Assembly: GCA_033283165.1 (NCBI GenBank)
Contig: JAWMQL010000006.1
Location: 290,505 to 354,504, forward strand
Source: JAWMQL01 sp033283165
Lineage (GTDB): Bacteria > Pseudomonadota > Gammaproteobacteria > Pseudomonadales > Halieaceae
Reading direction: 5' to 3'
Length of the DNA: 64,000 nt
The notes below the pieces were generated by a model that worked only from the letters and a program-made list of their open reading frames with translations, searched no databases and was not told the DNA's origin. Both the position numbers and the translations under genes were made by a program. Shown here piece by piece: positions 18,142 to 26,127 of this stretch; positions within the stretch are counted from its first letter, which is position 1, and each line of letters opens with the position of its first letter.

Positions 18142-18176
18142 GCCCCGACAACCCCCCAAAAACGTGAGCCGCGGCG

Positions 18177-18572
18177 ATGAATGACATCGATTCCACCCCC
18201 GTTCCCCAGGGTGACCTGGCGCTGCAAACCATCGCCATGCCCAGGGACACCAATGCCAACGGCGATATTTTCGGTGGCTGGCTGCTGTCGCAGATGGACC
18301 TGGCGGGCTCGATTACCGCCGGGGAGGTGGCTGGCGGTCGCACCGCAACGGTCGCCATCGACGGCATGGCCTTCCTGACGCCGGTCCACGTGGGTGCGGT
18401 CGTATCCTGTTACTGCGACGTACTGGAAATCGGGCGCAGCTCGATCCGCATCATGGTCGAGGTCTGGATCAATTCTCGCCACGATGGCGAGCCCCTGAAA
18501 GTCACGGAAGGCGAGTTCGTGTTCGTCTCCATCGACGAAACCGGCCGCACCCGGAGCATCCAGCGCAGCTGA
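18177..18572 (+). CDS. YciA-type acyl-CoA thioesterase
   Basis: 131-residue single hotdog domain. NANGDIFGGWLLSQMDLAGS near 27-46 is the family signature with the catalytic Asp, followed by AIDGMAFLTPVHVGAVVSCY. It hydrolyses acyl-CoAs. It lies between TRAP permease genes and a convergent TRAP binding-protein gene, whose stop codon directly abuts this one (no bases between), so the two transcripts must run into each other. Confidence 0.92.
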   Translation: MNDIDSTPVPQGDLALQTIAMPRDTNANGDIFGGWLLSQMDLAGSITAGEVAGGRTATVAIDGMAFLTPVHVGAVVSCYCDVLEIGRSSIRIMVEVWINSRHDGEPLKVTEGEFVFVSIDETGRTRSIQRS

Positions 18573-19742
18573 TCAGTCGTCCATGACCCGGTCCCGGGCG
18601 TTGATATAGGCCTGCTCCGAAATGTGGTGATAGTGGCGCACGCTCTTGTAGTAGCGGCTGAACGAGGCGTAAATCTTAGCCGCCATTTCGTCTTCCGCCG
18701 CCAGTCGCTCCAGGGCGTTCCGGGATTCCACGTACAGCGCCTTGAGCACATCGTCGGGGAATTGCCGCAGCTGCACCTCGTGCTGCTCCACCAGTTCTTT
18801 CAGGGCGGCATTGTTGCGGGCGGTAAACTCGTCCAGCATGTCGCCGTTTACCGCCCGGGCGGCCTGCGTCACGATCGCCTGCAGGTCCTCGGGGAGGGCC
18901 TCCAGGGAATCCTTGTTGAAGATGAATTCCAGGGTCGGGCCGGGCTCGTGCCAACCCGGGTAATAGTAGTATTTCGCCACCTCGTGCAGGCCCAGGGCCA
19001 GGTCGTTGTAGGGCCCCACCCATTCCACCGCGTCGATCACACCGGTCTGCAGGGAGGTGTACAGCTCGCCCCCGGCAATCCGCACCGAGGTCCCGCCCAC
19101 CGCACTGAAGACCTCGCCCGCCAGGCCGGGAATGCGCATTTTCAGGCCCTTGAGGTCCTCCATGGAGTTGATCTCCTTGCGGAACCAGCCCCCCATCTGC
19201 ACCCCGGAGTTGCCCCCCGCCATGGGGACCACGTTGAAGGGCGCATACAGCTCGCGCCACAGCTGGAGGCCGCCACCGTAGTGCAGCCAGCCATTCATTT
19301 CCTGCGCGGTGAGGCCGAAGGGCACCGCCGCGTAAAAGACCGACGCGGGTATCTTGCCCTTCCAGTAGTAGGCCGCCCCGTGACCGGCATCCGCCACGCC
19401 CTGGGACACCGCGTCGAAGGTTTCAAAGGCCGGGACGATTTCTCCCGCGCCGTAGACATGCACCTGCAGGCGGCCGCCGCTCATCTCGCCCACCATACGG
19501 GCAAAATTTTCCGGACCCGTGCCCAGGCCGGGGAAGTTCTTGGGCCAGGTGGTAATGAGCTTCCACTTGAAATGCTCCTGTCCGCGATCGAGTGCCTCGC
19601 CGCCGCTGTTGCCGACCCGGCCCGGGGAGGCCCCTTCCACGGCGGCCCGGTCCAGCGCCCACAGGGCCACCACCGCCACCAGCGCGGCGGTCAACAGCAG
19701 GATGACCACGGGGGCAATTCGGCGTTCGGTTGATTCACTCAT
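18573..19742 (-). CDS. TRAP transporter substrate-binding protein (DctP family)
   Basis: 389 residues. An N-terminal hydrophobic segment (about 10-29) acts as signal anchor or signal peptide. Seen: WKLITTWPKNFPGLGTGPENFARMV, GEIVPAFETFDAVSQG, the conserved KGLKMRIPGLAGEVFSAVGG with the carboxylate-binding Arg, then GVIDAVEWVGPYNDLALG. This last form resembles TakP-like binders of keto acids, usually a dimeric subgroup. The matching permease pair is on the other strand 0.4-2.3 kb away. Ligand unproven. Confidence 0.9.
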   Translation of the reverse strand: MSESTERRIAPVVILLLTAALVAVVALWALDRAAVEGASPGRVGNSGGEALDRGQEHFKWKLITTWPKNFPGLGTGPENFARMVGEMSGGRLQVHVYGAGEIVPAFETFDAVSQGVADAGHGAAYYWKGKIPASVFYAAVPFGLTAQEMNGWLHYGGGLQLWRELYAPFNVVPMAGGNSGVQMGGWFRKEINSMEDLKGLKMRIPGLAGEVFSAVGGTSVRIAGGELYTSLQTGVIDAVEWVGPYNDLALGLHEVAKYYYYPGWHEPGPTLEFIFNKDSLEALPEDLQAIVTQAARAVNGDMLDEFTARNNAALKELVEQHEVQLRQFPDDVLKALYVESRNALERLAAEDEMAAKIYASFSRYYKSVRHYHHISEQAYINARDRVMDD

Positions 19743-19769
19743 TATTGGTATCCGTTCCGGTTCATGCCG

Positions 19770-21920
19770 TCACAGCAACTGCAGGTTGGCATACTGCAGC
19801 ACCAGCCACTTGCTGCCCTCGCCATCGAAGTTGACCTCGACCCGGGCGCTCGCGCCCCGGCCCTCGAAGTTTAGCACGACCCCCTCGCCGAAAATCTGGT
19901 GGTAGACATGTTGCCCCAGGGCCAGGCCGGTATCCGGCACCTCGGCCTGGCCCAGGCTGCTCACCGGGCGGCTGACCGTGCTGTGCAGCCGCACTTCTTC
20001 CAGCAGCTCTGCCGGGATCTCGCGGATAAAGCGCGAGGGCGTATTGTAATTCTCACTGCCGTGCAGGCGGCGGGTCTCGGCGTAGGTGATGAACAGTTTT
20101 TCCATGGCCCGGGTGATGCCCACGTAACAGAGCCGCCGCTCCTCTTCCAGCCGCCCCGGTTCCTCCAGCGACATCCGGTGCGGGAACAGGTTTTCCTCCA
20201 TCCCCGCCAGGAACACCAGCGGGAACTCCAGGCCCTTGGCCGAGTGCAGGGTCATCAGTTGCACGCTGTCCTCGTGCTCCTCCGCCTGGGCGTCACCGGC
20301 ATCCAGCGCGGCGTTGTCGAGGAATTGCTGCAGCGGCGACAGCTCGTCGCCCTCGGGAACAAACTGGCGCGCCGCGGCCACCAGTTCCTCCAGGTTTTCC
20401 ACCCGCGCCTGGCCTTTTTCGCCTTTCTCCTTCTCGTGGTAGGCGATGAGCCCGGAGGCCGCGACCACGTGCTCGACCAGTTCCTCCAGGCCCAACTCGT
20501 CGGTGCCGCTGTCCAGTTCGTCGACCAGGGCGACAAAGCCCTGCAGGGCGCCGATCGCTCGGGCCGGCAGCAACTTTTCTTCCACCGTCGCGCCGATCGC
20601 CTGCCACAGCGACAGGTCACGGGTACGGGCGCACTCGCGCACGGTTTCGATGGTTTTCAGGCCGATGCCGCGGGGCGGGGTGTTGACCACCCGCTCCAGG
20701 GCGGCATCGTCGGCCCGGTTGGTCAGCAGCCGCAGGTAGGCCAGGGCGTTGCGGATTTCGAGGCGCTCGTAGAAGCGCTGGCCACCGTAAATGCGGTAGG
20801 GCACCCCCTCGCGGATCAGGGCCTCTTCCAGCACCCGGGACTGGGCGTTGGAGCGGTACAGCACGGCGATGGAGGCGCGGCTGTTGCCCTGTTCCAGCCA
20901 GCGCTGCGCCTGCTCGACGATGAAGCGGGCCTCGTCCTGCTCATTGAAGCCGGCGTACAAAGTGATCGGGTCGCCGGCGTCACCGGCGGTCCACAACTGC
21001 TTGCCCAGGCGGCCGAAGTTGTGTCCGATGACGCCGTTGGCGGCCTGCAGGATGGTCTGGGTGGAGCGGTAGTTCTGCTCCAGCCGCACAGTTTCCGTGC
21101 CGGCAAAATCGTCAGCGAAGCGCTGGATATTCTCGATCTTCGCCCCGCGCCAGCCGTAAATGGACTGGTCGTCGTCCCCCACCGCCACCACCGGTATCCG
21201 CTGCCCGGCCAGTACCCGCAACCAGGCGTACTGGATGGTGTTGGTATCCTGGAACTCATCCACCAGGATCTGGCGGAAGCGGCCCTGGTAGTGCGCCAGG
21301 ACGTCGGGGTTCCTGAGCCACAACTCGTGAGCCCTCAGCAGCAGCTCGGCAAAGTCCACCATGCCGCTGCGCTCACAGGCCTGTTCGTAGGCCCGGTAGA
21401 CCTGCAGCATGGTCTGCTGGAACAGGTCGCCGTGGGGGGCCTCGACGTGAGCCGCCCGCAGGCCCTCGTCCTTCTGGGCATTGATGAACCACTGGGCCTG
21501 TTTCGGCGGCCAGCGGGCCTCGTCCAGCGCCAGTTCCCGGCATACGCGCTTGACCAGCCGCAACTGGTCGTCGCTGTCGAGAATCTGGAAATTCTGCGGC
21601 AGGCCGGCCTCCTGCCAGTGGGCCTTCAACAGGCGGTGGGCCAGGCCGTGGAAGGTGCCCACCCACATACCGTGCGACGGCAGCTGCAGCATGGCCTCGA
21701 TACGGCCGCGCATTTCCCGCGCCGCCTTGTTGGTAAACGTCACCGCCAGGATCGACCAGGGCGAATAGTCCAGCGCCCTGATCAGCCAGGCGATCCGGTG
21801 CACCAGCACCCGGGTCTTGCCGCTGCCGGCCCCGGCCAGCACCAGCATGTTGCCACTGTCCGCGGCCACCGCCTGGCGTTGCGCATCATTGAGGGGAGAA
21901 AGAATATCCGATACATCCAT
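19770..21920 (-). CDS. uvrD: DNA helicase II UvrD
   Basis: 716 residues (E. coli UvrD 720). SF1A motifs in order: Q-motif LNDAQRQAVAA, Walker A GAGSGKTRVLV at 30-40, LAVTFTNKAAREM, VDEFQDTN, GDDDQSIYGWRGA, LEQNYRST, TLHSAKGLEF and VGITRAMEKLF. The C-terminal QIFGEGVVLNFEG segment is the Tudor-like tail. It unwinds DNA in nucleotide excision and mismatch repair. It is divergent from the SPOR-domain gene. Confidence 0.97.
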   Translation of the reverse strand: MDVSDILSPLNDAQRQAVAADSGNMLVLAGAGSGKTRVLVHRIAWLIRALDYSPWSILAVTFTNKAAREMRGRIEAMLQLPSHGMWVGTFHGLAHRLLKAHWQEAGLPQNFQILDSDDQLRLVKRVCRELALDEARWPPKQAQWFINAQKDEGLRAAHVEAPHGDLFQQTMLQVYRAYEQACERSGMVDFAELLLRAHELWLRNPDVLAHYQGRFRQILVDEFQDTNTIQYAWLRVLAGQRIPVVAVGDDDQSIYGWRGAKIENIQRFADDFAGTETVRLEQNYRSTQTILQAANGVIGHNFGRLGKQLWTAGDAGDPITLYAGFNEQDEARFIVEQAQRWLEQGNSRASIAVLYRSNAQSRVLEEALIREGVPYRIYGGQRFYERLEIRNALAYLRLLTNRADDAALERVVNTPPRGIGLKTIETVRECARTRDLSLWQAIGATVEEKLLPARAIGALQGFVALVDELDSGTDELGLEELVEHVVAASGLIAYHEKEKGEKGQARVENLEELVAAARQFVPEGDELSPLQQFLDNAALDAGDAQAEEHEDSVQLMTLHSAKGLEFPLVFLAGMEENLFPHRMSLEEPGRLEEERRLCYVGITRAMEKLFITYAETRRLHGSENYNTPSRFIREIPAELLEEVRLHSTVSRPVSSLGQAEVPDTGLALGQHVYHQIFGEGVVLNFEGRGASARVEVNFDGEGSKWLVLQYANLQLL

Positions 21921-21988
21921 GGCGGCATTCTACCCAAGCTCGGCGTTATAATGACAATCACTTTAGGGGCACATGGCAGCAACTTACT

Positions 21989-23044
21989 ATGCAGGACCAC
22001 CGGGGCAACGATAAAACAGACGACATAGACGACGTCTTCCGCAACATAAACCACGAGGGTGAACACCGGCGGGACTCCGAGCCGGGCAGTTTTGATGACG
22101 ATCCCGAGGTTCTGGACGAGGCGATCAGCGCCCAGTACCCGGAGGACGTGGACGATTTCATGCTGGCGGGCGACGAGGACGAGCTGCGCGGCGCCGACGA
22201 CTGGCCCCTGGCGGAGGACGAGCCGGAGGAAGCGCGCGGCAACTGGTCGGAGCAGGACGAGGAAGAGTACGAGGAGGAGTACGAGGAGGAGTACGAGGAC
22301 GAGCTGGAGGAACCGGAGGAAGACCCGCCTCACTGGCTGGAGACCAGGCAGGCGCCCGAGGAGGGTGTCAGCTGGCCCATCGGCCTGATCGCAGTGGTGG
22401 TCATTGCCCTGGTACTGCTCGCGGCGGGCGGCTACGGGGTGATGCAGCAGCGCGCGGCGACCCAGGAAGAATTGCGTGACCTGCGGGCTCGCCTGGCCAA
22501 CGCGGTGACACCGGAACAGGCAGCAGAGGAACGCGAGTCCCTGCGCGCGCTGCGGGAGGAGAACCAGCTGTTGCGGGTGGAGCGGGAATCCCTGCAACGG
22601 GAGAACGAGCGCCTCAACGCGACCGTCACCGGGCTGGAGGGCCAGCTGCAGGCCCAGGTGGAAGCCACCCGGCAGGCCACTGAGAAGACCACCCGGGACA
22701 GGGCCGCCCGGGACAGGGCCACCCGGGACAGGGCCACTCCGGAAAAGGCCGCGGTCACCAGCCAGCCATCCGCCCCCACGACCAGCGCCGCGGCCGGCAG
22801 TGGCGACTGGTTCGTCAATTTCAGCTCCTACTACCAGAGCGCCACCGCCGAGACCTGGCGGGACAAGCTAAATCCCGGCGTCGGCCAGGTGGTGATCACC
22901 ACGGGCAGCAGCGACCGGGGCACCCTGTACCGGGTCCGCGTGGTTGGCCTGGCCAGCCGCGCCCAGGCGGAGTCGGTCGCCCGCAGCCTGGAGCAGCAGT
23001 ACAACCTGGACCGACTCTGGGTGGGCCGGGAGCCGGCACGCTGA
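21989..23044 (+). CDS. SPOR-domain inner-membrane protein with acidic cytoplasmic head
   Basis: 351 residues. Residues 1-128 are extremely acidic and low complexity, including EEEYEEEYEEEYEDE at about 92-106. A single membrane segment follows at about 131-151 (GLIAVVVIALVLLAAGGYG), then a coiled coil (about 155-235), an Arg/Asp-rich repeat linker, and a SPOR-like domain starting WFVNFSSYYQSATAE near 273. SPOR domains bind denuded septal peptidoglycan. This suggests a type II membrane protein with the SPOR domain in the periplasm, at the divisome. No match to a named protein was recognised. Confidence 0.82.
   Translation: MQDHRGNDKTDDIDDVFRNINHEGEHRRDSEPGSFDDDPEVLDEAISAQYPEDVDDFMLAGDEDELRGADDWPLAEDEPEEARGNWSEQDEEEYEEEYEEEYEDELEEPEEDPPHWLETRQAPEEGVSWPIGLIAVVVIALVLLAAGGYGVMQQRAATQEELRDLRARLANAVTPEQAAEERESLRALREENQLLRVERESLQRENERLNATVTGLEGQLQAQVEATRQATEKTTRDRAARDRATRDRATPEKAAVTSQPSAPTTSAAAGSGDWFVNFSSYYQSATAETWRDKLNPGVGQVVITTGSSDRGTLYRVRVVGLASRAQAESVARSLEQQYNLDRLWVGREPAR
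22259..22294 (+). repeat. 12-base coding tandem repeat, three copies
   Basis: Three consecutive copies of GAGGAGGAGTAC (the first has one A for G) encode the Glu/Tyr repeat in the acidic head of the SPOR protein. Repeat number changes would be in frame. Confidence 0.9.
22692..22736 (+). repeat. 15-base coding tandem repeat, three copies
   Basis: Three copies of CCCGGGACAGGGCCR encode the five-residue repeat RDRAA/T in the linker before the SPOR domain. Copies differ only at the last base. Confidence 0.9.
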
Positions 23045-23111
23045 AGACCGGCTTGGCAGGCACAAAAGGTCCTGCTAATGTTCGCAGGCTAATCCAGAGA
23101 GAGGACCCGCA

Positions 23112-23483
23112 ATGAAACTGTTCAAACTTGCCGTACTGGGCCTGGTGATCGGCAGCAGCGCCAGCTTTGCCGAGTGCGAAGCCCCGGCCATGCCCACCCT
23201 GCCGAACGGCGGCTCCGCGACCATGCAGGAGATGCTGGAAGGCCAGAAAGCCGTCAAGACCTTCCAGACCGCCAACATGGACTACATGGCCTGCCTGGAG
23301 AAGAAGTTCACTGCCGCCGAGGAACAGGCCAAGTCCATCCAGGACGACAAGGCCAAGGCGGCGGCCGTGGAGGCCTATGACAAGGCGATTGACGCCTATA
23401 ACACGGCCGTCTCCAAGGAAGAGGAAGTCGTCGGCCAGTTCAACACCGAGATTCGCGAGTACAAGGCCGCCAACCCCAGCTGA
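23112..23483 (+). CDS. Small secreted protein of unknown function
   Basis: 123 residues, not recognised. A clear signal peptide (MKLFKLAVLGLVIGSSASFA, cleavage likely after A20) is followed by an Ala/Lys/Glu-rich helical mature part with two cysteines (C22 and C61) that could form a disulfide. A strong GAGAGAGGA ribosome-binding site precedes the ATG. Composition suggests a helical hairpin or coiled coil in the periplasm. It lies alone between the SPOR gene and the convergent GFA gene (6-base gap). Confidence 0.75.
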   Translation: MKLFKLAVLGLVIGSSASFAECEAPAMPTLPNGGSATMQEMLEGQKAVKTFQTANMDYMACLEKKFTAAEEQAKSIQDDKAKAAAVEAYDKAIDAYNTAVSKEEEVVGQFNTEIREYKAANPS

Positions 23484-23489
23484 GGGCGC

Positions 23490-23870
23490 TCAGGCCTCGC
23501 TCTTGTGGGCCAGACTGTGAGCGTTCTGCTCCCAGTTCTGGCCGTCAAAGCGTACCACGGTGATCTGCGGCGGCTTCTGGTCCAGGCAATTCAGGTTCAC
23601 GTCCACCCCGTCCGGGTTTGAACGCGGAATATAGAACGGCTTGATACCGCAGGTCTGGCAGAAATAGTGCTTGGCCACGCCGGTATTGAAGGTATAGCAG
23701 CGCAACTCGTCCTCGCCGCTCAGCAGTTCGAAGTGTGCCTTCGGCACGATCAGGTGCAGGTAGCCGCTTTTGCTGCAGATCGAGCAGTTACAGTCCTCCA
23801 CCTCGACCGCTTCCGGCGCCTGCACCCTGAATGTCACCGCGCCGCAATGGCAGCTGCCTCGATATTCCAT
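23490..23870 (-). CDS. GFA/CENP-V family zinc protein
   Basis: 126 residues. Zinc ligands as in glutathione-dependent formaldehyde-activating enzyme relatives: CHCGAV at 7-12, CNCSICSKSG near 28-37, and CQTCGIKPFY near 71. It begins MEYRGSCHCGAVTFRVQAP. Family members are often annotated as GFA, but activity on S-hydroxymethylglutathione is unproven for most. Its ATG directly follows the stop of the SirB2 gene with no spacer, so translation is probably coupled. Confidence 0.88.
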   Translation of the reverse strand: MEYRGSCHCGAVTFRVQAPEAVEVEDCNCSICSKSGYLHLIVPKAHFELLSGEDELRCYTFNTGVAKHYFCQTCGIKPFYIPRSNPDGVDVNLNCLDQKPPQITVVRFDGQNWEQNAHSLAHKSEA

Positions 23871-24266
23871 TTACATCCAACCCATCAGTTGCAGGGGACC
23901 CGCGGCGGACCGGGTGTACGCCACGCTGACAATATAGAGCCCGGTGGCCATTGCCGCCAGCCAGGCACCCGTTCGCACCCCGCGTGTCCGGCCGAAGCGC
24001 AGGGCCACCATGCCCAGGGCGATATAGACCAGCAGCCCGCCAATCTTGGCCATCACCCAGGGCAGCTCGAGTGGCGAGGTGCGCCACAGGTACAGCATCC
24101 CGATCGCCGAGGCCAGCAACAGGGTGTCGACGCAATGGGGCAGCACGCGGGTCAGGCGATGGCGCAGCAGCGGGTTATCGCTGACCATCCAGAAACCGCG
24201 CAGGGCGAACCCGCCCAGGGACAACAGCGCGCAGCTGACATGGACCAGTTTCAATTGCTCAAACAT
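23871..24266 (-). CDS. SirB2 family membrane protein
   Basis: 131 residues with four membrane helices. LKLVHVSCALLSLGGFALRGFWM at the N-terminus and RVLPHCVDTLLLASAIGML are SirB2 signatures. Function is unknown in this family. It is the first gene of a two-gene unit with the GFA protein and starts 28 bases after the glmS stop, so it may be read from the glmUS transcript. Confidence 0.88.
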   Translation of the reverse strand: MFEQLKLVHVSCALLSLGGFALRGFWMVSDNPLLRHRLTRVLPHCVDTLLLASAIGMLYLWRTSPLELPWVMAKIGGLLVYIALGMVALRFGRTRGVRTGAWLAAMATGLYIVSVAYTRSAAGPLQLMGWM

Positions 24267-24294
24267 CGGTCCAGCCCTGTCCCACCCCTGCAGG

Positions 24295-26124
24295 TCACTC
24301 CACCGTCACTGACTTGGCCAGGTTGCGGGGCTTGTCCACGTCAGTGCCCTTCTGCACCGCCACGTGGTAGGCCAGCAGCTGCAAGGCCACGGTGTAGATG
24401 ATCGGCATCAGCGGTTCCGGGCAGCTGGGCATGGACAGCACATGCACCCTGTCCTCGTCCGTGAACCCGGCCTCGCGGTCGGCGAAGACGTAGAGCTCGC
24501 CACCGCGGGAGCGAACCTCCTCCAGGTTGGACTTGAGCTTTTCCAGCAGCTCGTCATTCGGCGCCACCGCCACCACCGGCATGTCGGCATCGACCAGGGC
24601 CAGGGGACCGTGTTTCAGTTCCCCCGCCGGGTAGGCCTCGGCGTGGATATAGGAAATCTCTTTCAGTTTCAGCGCACCCTCCAGCGCCACCGGGTACTGG
24701 ATACCGCGGCCCAGGAACAGGGCGTGGTGTTTCTGGATAAAGGCCTCCGACAGTTTCTGTATGGCCGGGTCCAGTTCCAGGGTCCTGGCCACCAGCTCGG
24801 GCAGCTTGTGCAGCGCCGCCACCAGGTCCGACTCGGTCTGCGCCGAGAGGCCGCGGCGACGCCCGAGCACGATGGTCAGCATCAGGAAGGCCACCAGCTG
24901 GGTCGTGAAGGCCTTGGTCGACGCCACCCCGATTTCTGCCCCGGCCCGGGTCAGGAACACCGCATCGCTCTCCCGCACCAGCGAGGAGTAGTCCACGTTG
25001 ACGATGGCCAGGCTGCCGATGAATTCTCCCTCCATCGCACCCCGCAGGGCGGCCAGGGTATCCGCGGTCTCGCCCGACTGGGACACGTTCACCAGCAGCG
25101 TGCCCGGTCGCGCCACCCGCTTGCGGTAGCGAAACTCCGAGGCAACCTCCACCTGGCAGGGAATACCGGCCAGTTCCTCCAGCCAGTACCGGGCCACCAT
25201 GCCCGCGTGGAAGCTGGTGCCGCAGGCGACGATCTGCACCGACTGGACCCGGTCGAACAGGGCCTCTGCCCCGGCACCGAACACCGCGTCTTCGACCCTG
25301 TGGTCCGGCCCGGTTTGGAAGGTGGCCGCCAGCACCCGTGGCTGTTCGTGGATTTCCTTCAGCATGTAGTGTTCGTAGTCACCGAGGTCGGAGGCCTCGA
25401 CCGCCTCCCTGATGCGGACTGACGGCCGCGTCACCGTTGCGCCCGTGCTGTCACGGATTTCGAGCTCCGAGGGCGTGGCGCGGACCAGGTCGCCATCCTC
25501 CAGGTAGATAAAGCGATCGGTCACCTGGCGCAGGGCCAGCTGGTCTGAGGCCAGGAAGTTTTCCCCAATGCCCTTGCCAATCACCAGCGGGCTGCCTTTC
25601 CGCGCGGCCACGACCTCGTCGGGGTGCTCGCGGTCCACCACGGCCAGGGCATAGGCCCCCTCCACCCGCGCCACGGTGGCGCGCATCGCCTCCAGCAGGC
25701 TGTCGCCCTGTTCCAGGCGCTGGTGCAGCAGGTGCACGACCACCTCGGTGTCGGTGCGGGAGGAAAACTCGTAGCCGGCGTCGATCAGTTCCTGCCGCAG
25801 GGCCGCGTGATTCTCGATAATGCCGTTGTGTACCAGCGCCAGCCGCTCGCCCGACAGGTGGGGGTGAGCGTTGGCGGAGGAGGGTTCGCCGTGGGTGGCC
25901 CAGCGGGTGTGCGCGACGCCCACGCAGCCCAGGATCGGGTTGAGTTGCTGCTGCTGCTCCAGTGCCGCTACCTTGCCCACCTGTTTGTGCATCTGCAGGT
26001 TGCGCTCATTGTCGATCAGGGCCATGCCGGCCGAGTCATAGCCCCGATATTCAAGCCGTCGCAGGCCTTCCATCAAAATCTCCGAGACTTCCCGCCGGGC
26101 GGTAGCCGCTACGATGCCACACAT
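24295..26124 (-). CDS. glmS: Glutamine--fructose-6-phosphate aminotransferase
   Basis: 609 residues, normal length. The N-terminal class II glutamine amidotransferase begins MCGIVAATARR with nucleophile C2. Two SIS isomerase domains follow, with SQSGETADTLAAL and GRGIQYPVALEGALKLKEISYIHAEAY, ending NLAKSVTVE. It makes glucosamine-6-phosphate for peptidoglycan, LPS and exopolysaccharide. It follows glmU by 3 bases. In enterobacteria its synthesis is raised by GlmY/GlmZ small RNAs under GlrKR; a GlrKR operon lies 3 kb away here. Confidence 0.97.
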   Translation of the reverse strand: MCGIVAATARREVSEILMEGLRRLEYRGYDSAGMALIDNERNLQMHKQVGKVAALEQQQQLNPILGCVGVAHTRWATHGEPSSANAHPHLSGERLALVHNGIIENHAALRQELIDAGYEFSSRTDTEVVVHLLHQRLEQGDSLLEAMRATVARVEGAYALAVVDREHPDEVVAARKGSPLVIGKGIGENFLASDQLALRQVTDRFIYLEDGDLVRATPSELEIRDSTGATVTRPSVRIREAVEASDLGDYEHYMLKEIHEQPRVLAATFQTGPDHRVEDAVFGAGAEALFDRVQSVQIVACGTSFHAGMVARYWLEELAGIPCQVEVASEFRYRKRVARPGTLLVNVSQSGETADTLAALRGAMEGEFIGSLAIVNVDYSSLVRESDAVFLTRAGAEIGVASTKAFTTQLVAFLMLTIVLGRRRGLSAQTESDLVAALHKLPELVARTLELDPAIQKLSEAFIQKHHALFLGRGIQYPVALEGALKLKEISYIHAEAYPAGELKHGPLALVDADMPVVAVAPNDELLEKLKSNLEEVRSRGGELYVFADREAGFTDEDRVHVLSMPSCPEPLMPIIYTVALQLLAYHVAVQKGTDVDKPRNLAKSVTVE

Positions 26125-26127
26125 TGC

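Noticed and set aside
22259..22736. Short regular repeats as a CRISPR array
   Set aside because: They are contiguous 12- and 15-base coding repeats without spacers, in one reading frame.
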